DNA from: a virus
Length of the DNA stretch: 64,000 bases
Virus record (IMG/VR): IMGVR_UViG_3300020147_000065
Coordinates: 1 to 64,000 of that record
Strand: one strand, 5' to 3'
The translations under genes and the position numbers were made by a program. Each line of letters starts with the position of its first letter. Positions within the stretch are counted from its first letter, which is position 1. The notes beneath the pieces are model-generated. The model was not told where the DNA came from and made no database searches. It saw only the letters and a list, made by a program, of their open reading frames with translations. Positions 7,779 through 13,810 of the stretch are shown piece by piece.

Positions 7779-8246
7779 ATGGCGAGACAACTATATCTGG
7801 TCTGTGACCAATGCAAACGAAAGAGCCTGGAATTTCAAGCGATCAACTGGATCGAGACGCGTTTAGCGGGGATTAATGCTATTACCACTGATATGGCACC
7901 CGTGGATGGTTTGTTCTGTAGTAGTGATTGTGTTGTGCGTTATTTTATCGCCAACCACGGGGCTAAGGCTACGAACCCATTCGATGACGAAGACGGTATC
8001 ACAGAAGTTGAAAAGGAAAAGGCCGCTACGCGTGAGGCTGCGCGGCCTAACCCTGTATTCGGCCCATTATTAAAGGTTGAGCATGGGGTAGCTTCTACTT
8101 CTGATGTTCCTCCCGAACTACAGAAGCGTTACAATGCTGACGGTACCCCAGCCGAAACAGGAGCAGGTTATGCTTTCCCATCCGGTGGTAAGCCAACGGG
8201 CGCTAACCTCGATAAACAACTCAATCCAAAGGACTGGTTAGAATGA
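7779..8246 (+). CDS. Zinc-ribbon-like hypothetical protein
   Basis: 155 residues. N-terminal VCDQC and, about 40 residues later, FCSSDCVVRYF give a CxxC...CxxxC pattern typical of a small zinc-binding domain. The C-terminal half is Pro/Ala-rich and probably disordered. Shorter proteins with a similar Cys pattern occur at 11517 and 16434. Two copies of the dispersed CCACGGG core (7899 and 7955, opposite orientations) lie inside. It overlaps the next ATG by 4 nt. Confidence 0.6.
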   Translation: MARQLYLVCDQCKRKSLEFQAINWIETRLAGINAITTDMAPVDGLFCSSDCVVRYFIANHGAKATNPFDDEDGITEVEKEKAATREAARPNPVFGPLLKVEHGVASTSDVPPELQKRYNADGTPAETGAGYAFPSGGKPTGANLDKQLNPKDWLE

Positions 8247-8449
8247 GTGAGCTAAGCGAATCCGCGCAATATAAATTGGGCCGGCATCATGCTTTAATTA
8301 AATCGGCCCCACGTTCTGCTAACAAAAGTTACATGGAGGGCTACAATAGTGTCCCTGTTTACGTAGCCCCACCATTCAAACCCAAACCAATTGAACCAGA
8401 CAAAGACGGGGAGTACCCCGGACTATTTAGCCACTGGCTGGAGGATTAA
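8243..8449 (+). CDS. Hypothetical protein, member of a duplicated pair
   Basis: 68 residues. The segment LGRHHALIKSAPRS..YMEGYN resembles SGRYDALQGFMTPRN..YLKGF of the gene at 8901. Each is followed by a roughly 142-145 residue gene of a second related family, so the two-gene unit looks duplicated. Start overlaps the previous stop; its last base overlaps the next ATG. Confidence 0.55.
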   Translation: MSELSESAQYKLGRHHALIKSAPRSANKSYMEGYNSVPVYVAPPFKPKPIEPDKDGEYPGLFSHWLED

Positions 8450-8886
8450 TGAACGAAGATACATATCCATTGAGAGCTAAGATTATTGATACGTTTCATG
8501 GAGCTAATGGAACAATCCACGGGAATGGACAACATCAGGTAACCCGTGACGACATGTATGCCCGGTTAAAAGAGCGGGGCTTTACTATTTACACGGTCCG
8601 CGGTTTCATGCCGCGGACCTACGAGGTAGGCGGAACAACGGATGAAGTAACTGCGAATGTTGCCATCAAGGGAAACCTTGAGAAACAATATTTTACAGTA
8701 AACGAAGCCAGAGAATTCCAGGCATTCGTGGCCAGTAACTATCCGCCCTACGTCTACTTCAACGATGATGGTCCCTGGACAAAATACCCATCGAGTGATA
8801 CAAAGGGAGTCAACCCCTGGCACAAACAGTATGTACCGGTCACTTATATGGAAGAAGGCGTGGCCGGGGAAACCGGTCAGAAATAA
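8449..8886 (+). CDS. Hypothetical protein, member of a duplicated pair
   Basis: 145 residues; MYARLKERGFTIYTVRGF resembles MEERLKKEGFFVEEVEGF of the gene at 9073, and both have YPSxD near the C-terminus. Soluble, no recognised family. A perfect 9-bp hairpin (GGTCCGCGG, CCGCGGACC) lies at 8595-8619. Confidence 0.55.
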   Translation: MNEDTYPLRAKIIDTFHGANGTIHGNGQHQVTRDDMYARLKERGFTIYTVRGFMPRTYEVGGTTDEVTANVAIKGNLEKQYFTVNEAREFQAFVASNYPPYVYFNDDGPWTKYPSSDTKGVNPWHKQYVPVTYMEEGVAGETGQK

Positions 8887-8900
8887 AAAGGAAAGATACA

Positions 8901-9086
8901 ATGGGTGAAAGTAAAGACAGAGAGAACAAAGCAATTGATTCAGGTCGTTATGATGCTTTACAGGGTTTTATGACACCACGCAACACTGATCCCGAATACC
9001 TCAAGGGATTTCGAGAGATTCGTGATGGAGCTACAACAGCCGGAGAAGCTTTAAAGAAAGAGAGACAATCTAATGGGACAATTTGA
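8901..9086 (+). CDS. Hypothetical protein, paralogue of the 8243 gene
   Basis: 61 residues, preceded by AAAGGA. Similar in pattern to the 68-residue protein at 8243. Overlaps the next gene by 14 nt. Confidence 0.5.
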   Translation: MGESKDRENKAIDSGRYDALQGFMTPRNTDPEYLKGFREIRDGATTAGEALKKERQSNGTI

Positions 9087-9501
9087 TGATTCGATTTTAA
9101 TAAATCCAGGGATCAACCCTTACGCTGAATATAATGGCCATCGTGTGAGATTTTCTACGATGGAAGAACGTCTCAAGAAAGAAGGCTTCTTTGTGGAAGA
9201 GGTCGAGGGGTTCACCGACGAGAACATGCAACCGCTGCCAGGTGATTCCGGTATGTGGAAGACCAAACGTAAGGTGGCTGTTGATCCGATGGCCACAGTC
9301 TATTGTGGACCCTTCACTGAGAATACCATCGGAGCTTACGAATTCCATACGCGCAGATGGTACTGGATCGAGGTCTACTTCAGTCGTGTTGCCGACAAGT
9401 ATCCCAGCGAGGATGTTGGTAACCAATCGTGGGAAGAGCCTCATGATCTAACCCTCACAGGGAAAGAAGTCCTCGTGGAAGAAACTCCCCAGGACGCGTA
9501 A
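9073..9501 (+). CDS. Hypothetical protein, paralogue of the 8449 gene
   Basis: 142 residues, with AAAGAGAG upstream of the ATG. Shares the N-terminal RLKxxGF pattern and YPSxD motif with the 8449 product. Function unknown. After it the gene density drops sharply until 11.5 kb. Confidence 0.55.
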   Translation: MGQFDDSILINPGINPYAEYNGHRVRFSTMEERLKKEGFFVEEVEGFTDENMQPLPGDSGMWKTKRKVAVDPMATVYCGPFTENTIGAYEFHTRRWYWIEVYFSRVADKYPSEDVGNQSWEEPHDLTLTGKEVLVEETPQDA

Positions 9502-9528
9502 TTTATTGGCGAATACGTAGTATTCCCT

Positions 9529-9683
9529 TGGAAGAGGGGTTGGCGGCACCATCAGGATAGGAATATGAACGAAATTGACTTTTTTATGTTCGTTGACAAT
9601 CTCGATGATGTCTCTGACTTCCTCTTTTCGAAGAAATTATGGAAGAGGGCGCGGCGGCGTAAGCAGGATAGGAATAGGGATAA
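9529..9683 (+). repeat. Imperfect direct repeat
   Basis: The string TGGAAGAGGG...GGCGGC...CAGGATAGGAATA occurs at about 9530-9564 and again at about 9640-9680. The first copy supplies the ribosome binding site of the 57-residue ORF at 9565; the second lies within it. Confidence 0.55.
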
Positions 9684-9738
9684 GTTATACATACATAGGG
9701 ATAACTCGCCATCCGCGGGTGATAAAATCCAAAATTAA
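9565..9738 (+). CDS. 57-residue protein with LWKR motif
   Basis: AGGATAGGA precedes the ATG. The N-terminal half is acidic and hydrophobic (IDFFMFVDNLDDVSDFL); the second half is very basic (KKLWKRARRRKQDRNRDK). LWK[KR] recurs near the C-termini of the small proteins at 9915 and 10119. Coding status is inferred from the ribosome site and neighbours. Confidence 0.4.
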   Translation: MNEIDFFMFVDNLDDVSDFLFSKKLWKRARRRKQDRNRDKLYIHRDNSPSAGDKIQN

Positions 9739-9820
9739 TGTCGGAAATATCCTATTATGTCGGAAATAGGCGAAACCCAGTTTTCGAACCTCTCCCTATT
9801 AATAAGGAATTACTTCTCAC

Positions 9821-9884
9821 CGGCAGCAGTAGGTCAACAGACCGAATGCTGCCTCTTGACAGATACATCTACATGCAGTATAAT
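9821..9884 (+). promoter_or_regulatory. Hairpin followed by promoter
   Basis: GGCAGCA (9822-9828) and TGCTGCC (9848-9854) pair, with a nested GGTC-AACA-GACC. Directly after come TTGACA (9856-9861), a 17-bp spacer and TATAAT (9879-9884). Nothing else is seen in the 9739-9820 gap. The order hairpin then -35 box recurs at 57 and 59.4 kb. Confidence 0.7.
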
Positions 9885-9914
9885 TATCCATGACGATGAT
9901 TTAAGGATAGAATT

Positions 9915-10100
9915 ATGTTCGCTGTAGACTTACATCTGGACGAGGAGGGTTTCCCTTATGTCGGTACTTTTGATCTTGACCCCGATCTCATTTACTGGCA
10001 CGAGGTTCTCCCGAACGATTTCATGCGCGTTCGGCTTTCAGGAGCCGAACGTACCCTCGTGTTAAAGCATGATTCTTTATGGAAGAGATATTTTAAATGA
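9915..10100 (+). CDS. 61-residue hypothetical protein
   Basis: AAGGATAG precedes the ATG and a clear promoter lies upstream. N-terminal half acidic, C-terminal half basic, ending HDSLWKRYFK. A perfect 9-bp hairpin (CGTTCGGCT, AGCCGAACG) lies at 10029-10052. Function unknown. Confidence 0.55.
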   Translation: MFAVDLHLDEEGFPYVGTFDLDPDLIYWHEVLPNDFMRVRLSGAERTLVLKHDSLWKRYFK

Positions 10101-10118
10101 AAGGGAGGGTGATTACCC

Positions 10119-10271
10119 GTGGATAGCAGAGTAAGACGAGCCTACGTATTGTACCATGACGGACAATTCAGGATGAACTGCATGTTGAACCTCGGATTAG
10201 GTAAGCACAAGCAGTTGACTCCTCAACTCTTGTGGAAGAAGGCATGGCATGTCGCAAGATTATCTGGTTAA
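10119..10271 (+). CDS. 50-residue basic protein (GTG start)
   Basis: GTG follows a strong AGGGAGG. The product is basic and ends QLLWKKAWHVARLSG, sharing LWK[KR] with its two upstream neighbours. The GTG lies inside a copy of the dispersed motif (CCCGTGGATAGC). The stop overlaps the next ATG (TAATG). Confidence 0.45.
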   Translation: MDSRVRRAYVLYHDGQFRMNCMLNLGLGKHKQLTPQLLWKKAWHVARLSG

Positions 10272-10393
10272 TGGAACGTAACCACCGGTTATCTCGTATG
10301 AGTAGCCGGTGGTTTCACTTTACGGCAAAATCAGGGGGTAATAGCCCTGTGCGCGACAGCAAGGGTCCACTATGGTTACCTTTATGGTATTAG
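10271..10393 (+). CDS. 40-residue hypothetical protein, coupled
   Basis: Starts at an ATG overlapping the previous stop. The product is basic and aromatic (SRWFHF, PLWLPLWY). A 9-bp inverted repeat (AACCACCGG 10280-10288, CCGGTGGTT 10306-10314) lies within it and could instead be a terminator of the previous gene, so coding status is uncertain. Confidence 0.35.
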   Translation: MERNHRLSRMSSRWFHFTAKSGGNSPVRDSKGPLWLPLWY

Positions 10394-10450
10394 AGGTACC
10401 GGGCAGAGCTTTGGAGAGACAAAGTTACAAATTCGAAATGATCCTGTGAA
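10373..10450 (+). CDS. Possible 25-residue peptide
   Basis: ATG with AAGGGT about 7 nt upstream; the ORF ends at TGA 10448-10450, at the base of a terminator. Very short; listed because ribosome site, ORF and terminator are correctly ordered. Confidence 0.25.
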
Positions 10451-10478
10451 CTCCCTGGAATCCAGCGGAGTTGTTTTT
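10449..10478 (+). terminator. Intrinsic terminator
   Basis: AACTCC-CTGG pairs with CCAG-C-GGAGTT (one bulged C) around AAT, followed by G and TTTTT. It ends the transcript that starts at the 9856 promoter. Confidence 0.75.
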
Positions 10479-10838
10479 GTCTGATTTTTTGGGTACTTGG
10501 GAAAGAGTTGTGTGTTCTGTTATAGAATATGTAGGTTATGATATGATTTACCCCGTGGATAGCCCAAAAATTGATGATTCCAGAGCAAAAATCGAATGAA
10601 TTGACTATAATACCATGAATAGAAAGAGAAAAAGTAGGGTCAAATCATTGGAAGAAGGCGTTAGCTGGTAAATTTTGTCAAAAATAGGAAGTTAGAATAC
10701 GAATTTTTTAATAGTGTGTAGTGAGTTGAGTGGAAAATTGTAAAAATGGGGTGTCTCTCTCGCTTCTATGCCTATTAAATCCCATATTCTCACCTTTGAA
10801 ACCCAAAATCTAACCTTTGAAACCCAAAACAAACCAAA
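10479..10838 (+). other. Low-coding stretch
   Basis: No ORF above 18 codons with good support. It holds one perfect copy of the dispersed motif (CCCCGTGGATAGC near 10551), an AT-rich segment with a TATAAT at 10606 but no matching -35, and a TGGAAGAAGGCGTTAGCTGG stretch resembling LWKKA-coding sequence at 10230, possibly a gene remnant. A 17-bp direct repeat lies at its 3' end. Confidence 0.5.
10792..10829 (+). repeat. Two 17-bp direct repeats
   Basis: ACCTTTGAAACCCAAAA occurs at 10792-10808 and 10813-10829, spaced by 21 bp (two helical turns), directly upstream of the membrane microprotein run. It could be a binding site for a regulator. Confidence 0.7.
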
Positions 10839-10970
10839 ATGTCATTCTTCAAAAAGCCCAAAACCGAAGGTATTTTCATCGCAATCTGCCTATTATCCCT
10901 ACTTTTACCCGGATTACTCTTTCTTCTTTACTTATTTTACTCTATTCTACTTGGAAAACGTACTCTATAA
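10839..10970 (+). CDS. 43-residue membrane microprotein
   Basis: Short basic N-terminus (SFFKKPKTE), then one long hydrophobic segment of about 27 residues, then a basic tail (GKRTL). This fits a single-span inner-membrane peptide. No ribosome binding site is evident. First of six consecutive tiny ORFs. Confidence 0.5.
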   Translation: MSFFKKPKTEGIFIAICLLSLLLPGLLFLLYLFYSILLGKRTL

Positions 10971-10977
10971 TAAAACA

Positions 10978-11061
10978 ATGGCAACTATGGTAATAGTTGC
11001 TGGAATGATCTATGGGGTCCTCCACACTTTCGTGGAACCACCCGTCCCGAAGAGAGTGTAA
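10978..11061 (+). CDS. 27-residue microprotein
   Basis: ATG 8 nt after the previous stop. Hydrophobic N-terminal half (MATMVIVAGMIYGVL), then Pro-rich and basic tail. A longer 97-codon frame beginning at 10768 contains it, but that frame's N-terminal part overlaps the better-supported membrane ORF at 10839. Confidence 0.4.
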   Translation: MATMVIVAGMIYGVLHTFVEPPVPKRV

Positions 11062-11067
11062 CCACCT

Positions 11068-11139
11068 ATGTTTCTTAATATAGTACTATTGGTAGTATTC
11101 TTTGTTCTCTTTAAAATTAGCAAACCACGGGGGAGGTAA
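11068..11139 (+). CDS. 23-residue membrane microprotein
   Basis: MFLNIVLLVVFFVLF hydrophobic core followed by a basic KISKPRGR tail. The C-terminal codons are formed by a CCACGGGGG copy of the dispersed motif, which also supplies GGGAGG, the ribosome binding site of the next ORF. Confidence 0.4.
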   Translation: MFLNIVLLVVFFVLFKISKPRGR

Positions 11140-11142
11140 TTC

Positions 11143-11238
11143 ATGAGGTTAGCCAAGGCCTTCATCACGCGTTGGCCTTTCATGTTCATGTGTCTCGTTG
11201 CTTTAGCATCCTACTTACTGAGTAAATTATTTCAATGA
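11143..11238 (+). CDS. 31-residue membrane microprotein
   Basis: Strong GGGGAGG precedes the ATG. Basic N-terminus (MRLAKAFITRW) then one hydrophobic segment. Its stop overlaps the next ATG (ATGA). Confidence 0.5.
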   Translation: MRLAKAFITRWPFMFMCLVALASYLLSKLFQ

Positions 11239-11348
11239 TAAAACCACTACCACCAGGAATATTACTCCTCAGATGGTTAATCTTAGTATTCTTCTTCCTA
11301 ACCTTATTAGTACTGATAGAGGAAGATGTTCTTAAATTATTCAGCTAA
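11235..11348 (+). CDS. 37-residue membrane microprotein
   Basis: Overlaps the previous ORF by 4 nt. A hydrophobic span (LILVFFFLTLLVLI) sits between a proline-rich N-terminus and an acidic C-terminus. The stop abuts GCTAACCACGGG, a perfect copy of the dispersed motif. Confidence 0.5.
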   Translation: MIKPLPPGILLLRWLILVFFFLTLLVLIEEDVLKLFS

Positions 11349-11360
11349 CCACGGGTAAAA

Positions 11361-11441
11361 ATGAAATTCATCATTGGAATCATCATATTAGCTTTTATTA
11401 ACTTTTACTTTGGTGATGATAAACGGCCAGACCTGAAGTAA
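11361..11441 (+). CDS. 26-residue membrane microprotein
   Basis: MKFIIGIIILAFINFYF hydrophobic span and a charged tail (GDDKRPDLK). Last of the run; a hairpin follows within 10 nt. Confidence 0.45.
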   Translation: MKFIIGIIILAFINFYFGDDKRPDLK

Positions 11442-11449
11442 TTTCTTTT

Positions 11450-11490
11450 AGCTGCACGACGGTCTTTTGGGACCGTCTCCAGCTTTCCTT
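11450..11490 (+). terminator. Probable terminator
   Basis: GACGGTC (11458-11464) pairs with GACCGTC (11471-11477) around TTTTGG, with outer AGCTG/CAGCT pairing, followed by a pyrimidine-rich TTTCCTTT. It closes the microprotein run. Confidence 0.65.
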
Positions 11491-11516
11491 TGTCTGTAAG
11501 GTTGGTGGTGATTCCT

Positions 11517-11708
11517 ATGATCTTCGGATATGTGGTCTGCGACAACTGCCATAAGAAGGAGCACATTAGCAACACTAACGGATGGTTAATTCTAAAGCCT
11601 GAGCTAAATGACCGACTTGAGCAGATTACGCCGCAAAAAGACTTTTGTGGTTACTCCTGCCTTGGGGCCTATGCCCGTAAAAAGACGGAGGAAGTACGTC
11701 AAGATTGA
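11517..11708 (+). CDS. Small zinc-ribbon protein
   Basis: 63 residues from ATG 11517; GTG or TTG starts up to 27 nt upstream are possible. VCDNCHKK and FCGYSCLGAY give CxxC...CxxxC as in the proteins at 7779 and 16434, so these are probably paralogues. Likely a zinc-binding adaptor of unknown partner. Confidence 0.55.
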   Translation: MIFGYVVCDNCHKKEHISNTNGWLILKPELNDRLEQITPQKDFCGYSCLGAYARKKTEEVRQD

Positions 11709-11711
11709 CAT

Positions 11712-12059
11712 ATGTATCAAATTAATTCCCAATCGAACGAAGGACTATGTACACTCGAATTTAGATTCCGTGTGCTTCCGGCCAAACCAAAGAATCCTAT
11801 GGGTTCTAATTGTTTACTCGGTATTGAATGCCATGTACTCGATGTTAGCGACAGTCAATACACAGGTTACCCCGTGGGTGGGTTATCCCTCATTGGTGGC
11901 CAGGGTTGGGCTGACGATTACGACAAGGCGAGACAAGATGCCCTCGCCCAGGCTCTCGAACTCATTGATCCGAAGTACCGTAGCAAACAAATCCATGCTG
12001 ACGCGTGGACAACCTACGTCAAAGAATACGGTTTATCTTCAGGAACAAGAAAGGTATGA
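11712..12059 (+). CDS. Hypothetical protein
   Basis: 115 residues, soluble. The pattern YDKARQDALAQALELI near the C-terminus looks helical. It contains a copy of the dispersed motif (11871). Stop overlaps the next ATG (ATGA). Function unknown. Confidence 0.6.
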   Translation: MYQINSQSNEGLCTLEFRFRVLPAKPKNPMGSNCLLGIECHVLDVSDSQYTGYPVGGLSLIGGQGWADDYDKARQDALAQALELIDPKYRSKQIHADAWTTYVKEYGLSSGTRKV

Positions 12060-12232
12060 AACACGAAAAGAAGATGGTCTGTCGTCAATGTGGTAAAATC
12101 TTCCCACTTCAAAGAACGATGGATTGGGTCCACCCTCGTATAGAAGGTGAGAAAATATCAGGTGTATGCCCTGATTGTAATAGGAAAAGGATTGAATACG
12201 ATGAGCGAACCGGTAACATTAACCCTCGATGA
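12056..12232 (+). CDS. Zinc-ribbon protein, 58 residues
   Basis: ATG 12056 overlaps the previous stop; an earlier in-frame ATG at 12005 would overlap much more. VCRQCGKIF and VCPDCNRK form a CxxC...CxxC zinc knuckle pair; the protein is basic. Confidence 0.55.
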   Translation: MKHEKKMVCRQCGKIFPLQRTMDWVHPRIEGEKISGVCPDCNRKRIEYDERTGNINPR

Positions 12233-12488
12233 GATTGTAAGCAAAATCTTCGAAAACAATGACACAGCATTAAATGCTTATTTGGCCGCACACGGGGCAG
12301 ACGAATACACTATTCGCCGCTTTAAACCTGTGTACGAACCAAGTAAAGAACGACCTGAGAAGATCATTGATCGTGTGGCCATTGTTCCCAACGAAGATTT
12401 TCTGGCCGTCATTGACCTTAGTTTCGATGAGCTAACTGAGAAAAAGTATCAGACTATCGAAATGACAACCAACATCAATTACAAATGA
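12201..12488 (+). CDS. Hypothetical protein
   Basis: 95 residues from ATG 12201 with AGGA upstream. Overlaps the zinc-ribbon gene by 32 nt. The YTIRRFKP...DRVAIVPNED stretch is loosely like the 8449/9073 family (YTVRGFMP...ANVAIKG). Function unknown. Confidence 0.55.
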   Translation: MSEPVTLTLDEIVSKIFENNDTALNAYLAAHGADEYTIRRFKPVYEPSKERPEKIIDRVAIVPNEDFLAVIDLSFDELTEKKYQTIEMTTNINYK

Positions 12489-12513
12489 GCGTGAAGATAT
12501 TACGGAAAAGAAA

Positions 12514-12699
12514 GTGATGTGTAAGGTTGCCACACCAGATGGCGATTTTATTCCTTATGAAATTTATCGAATGGAAGATGACGGTAATGGTAATTTCAAG
12601 GTTATAACTAATTTTGAAGGTAAAACCATTGTCGCACACGTCAGACAACTTCAATTTGATAAATACTTTACCACATATGACGAAAGGGAGATAACATGA
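12514..12699 (+). CDS. Hypothetical protein
   Basis: 61 residues, preceded by AAAGAAAG. Beta-rich small protein (VATPDGDFIPYEIYRMEDDG). The stop codon lies in the loop of the terminator. Confidence 0.55.
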   Translation: MMCKVATPDGDFIPYEIYRMEDDGNGNFKVITNFEGKTIVAHVRQLQFDKYFTTYDEREIT

Positions 12700-12712
12700 G
12701 TTATCTCCCTTT
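12683..12712. terminator. Bidirectional terminator between convergent genes
   Basis: Perfect 13-bp arms AAAGGGAGATAAC and GTTATCTCCCTTT around ATGA. It works for both strands, as the plus-strand operon and the minus-strand cluster converge here. Confidence 0.9.
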
Positions 12713-12716
12713 CTGC

Positions 12717-12806
12717 TTACTTGCGTCCGCCAGCCTTCTTACCAGAAGAGGTATTAACCATCTTGTAATAAGAGCCTGAACGCTTGGAATTTGTTACCTT
12801 CGCCAT
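12717..12806 (-). CDS. 29-residue basic protein
   Basis: AAGGAG lies 8 nt before the ATG. The product (MAKVTNSKRSGSYYKMVNTS..) is rich in Lys, Arg, Ser and Gly, ending KKAGGRK. It could be a small nucleic-acid-binding peptide. Not described in any family I recognise. Confidence 0.5.
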   Translation of the reverse strand: MAKVTNSKRSGSYYKMVNTSSGKKAGGRK

Positions 12807-12834
12807 TTGCTGTTCTCCTTGTTGTGTGGGTCGT

Positions 12835-13014
12835 TTAGCTGCCGCCTTCTACGTGAGACGGATCAGACTTCCAGTTAGGTGACTGGATATTGGAATGACT
12901 CTTCTGAGACATCGAAGTAATCGGTGCGGTGCCCAGAGGCTTTGCAGGACGAATAGGTTGGTTGCTCAGGGTTGGAGCCTTTTTGGGACTCGTTGAAATA
13001 ATCTTTTTGGCCAT
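12835..13014 (-). CDS. 59-residue low-complexity protein
   Basis: Strong GGAGGT upstream. Starts MAKKIISTSPKKAP; rich in Ser, Pro, Lys and Thr and probably disordered. Lies between the GIY-YIG gene and the 29-residue protein on the same strand. Confidence 0.5.
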   Translation of the reverse strand: MAKKIISTSPKKAPTLSNQPIRPAKPLGTAPITSMSQKSHSNIQSPNWKSDPSHVEGGS

Positions 13015-13066
13015 TTAATGAGGTACCTCCGCGATTTTAAACGTATATGTTAGTACCCATGTTCCC

Positions 13067-13810
13067 CTAAACGTCTTTCCATGTTCGAAATTCCATAATA
13101 GACTGAATCGTGCTTCGTGCCACATTGAAGCGGTGGGCTAATTTACCGTAAGAAACAGTTCCTTTAAGGCCGCGAATTACCTGCACATCTTCGCGCGAGA
13201 GAATAGCTGCCGGTTTCTTTTCATTAAGAGTCTTACGAATAGCTTCTTTCTGCTGTTCTGATACTGCTCGACCCCGTCGCTGCTCTGACCATAGTTTCCT
13301 GGTTTCTGGGCTTGGTTTTCTTCCAAGATTATTAAGTCTCATTTGCTCAATATGCTGCGGTGAAAGTTTCCGACCTCTTAGAGGACTTGGGCGACCTTTC
13401 TGGGTCATACTTCTCTTTAAATTAGAGTCGGGTGTGGTGAAATTCAGAGCACCATATCTCTCTAACATAGTTCGATTTCTTTGGGCTATAGATTCGGGTG
13501 ATCTTTTTACTCCTAATGCAGTTGCTACAACTTCAACACAGATATTCAATTCAGGTTTAAGTTCGTTAACGTAAAATTGTTCTCTGTTAATTAAATCGTT
13601 TGTTTCTTCAAGTATAGAAAACTCAAACGCTTGTTCTCCGTACTTATTCCAAGAATTTTGTAATTTCTTGTTACAGTGGTTACCTTTTTTCAACGCATTG
13701 ATGTGTTGTTTCCATCGAATTTCTATTTGAATAGAACTACCAATGTAGAACTTACCATTGACCTTGTTCGTTATCTGGTATATTCCAGATTTGTGGATTT
13801 TATTACCCAT
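13067..13810 (-). CDS. GIY-YIG homing endonuclease
   Basis: 247 residues. N-terminal GIYQITN and KFYIGSS give the GIY and YIG motifs; R27-like and E residues follow in RWKQH and NREQFY. The middle holds NUMOD-type DNA-binding repeats (SPESIAQRN, LSPQHIEQMR, SPETRKLWSEQ) and the C-terminus an HTH-like VSYGKLAHRFNVARSTIQ. AGGAGAAG precedes ATG 13810; an earlier in-frame ATG exists at 13858. Such enzymes cut a target site and spread their own gene. Confidence 0.9.
   Translation of the reverse strand: MGNKIHKSGIYQITNKVNGKFYIGSSIQIEIRWKQHINALKKGNHCNKKLQNSWNKYGEQAFEFSILEETNDLINREQFYVNELKPELNICVEVVATALGVKRSPESIAQRNRTMLERYGALNFTTPDSNLKRSMTQKGRPSPLRGRKLSPQHIEQMRLNNLGRKPSPETRKLWSEQRRGRAVSEQQKEAIRKTLNEKKPAAILSREDVQVIRGLKGTVSYGKLAHRFNVARSTIQSIMEFRTWKDV

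Noticed and set aside
10320-10480. Possible tRNA or tmRNA
   Set aside because: Hairpins are present but no acceptor stem, T-loop GTTCRANTC or anticodon arm could be assembled. No convincing tRNA was found anywhere in the window.
10606-10611. TATAAT in the low-coding stretch
   Set aside because: The hexamer 17 bp upstream (GAGCAA) is not a -35 box, and no supported gene follows.
10768-11061. 97-codon ORF in the microprotein region
   Set aside because: Its first 65 residues are of low complexity and overlap a better membrane ORF (10839-10970) in another frame; only its last 27 codons are kept as the 10978 ORF.
11604-12096. 162-codon frame overlapping 11712-12059
   Set aside because: It begins inside the zinc-ribbon gene and is Arg/Ser-rich; the 11712 frame is coupled to its neighbour by ATGA.
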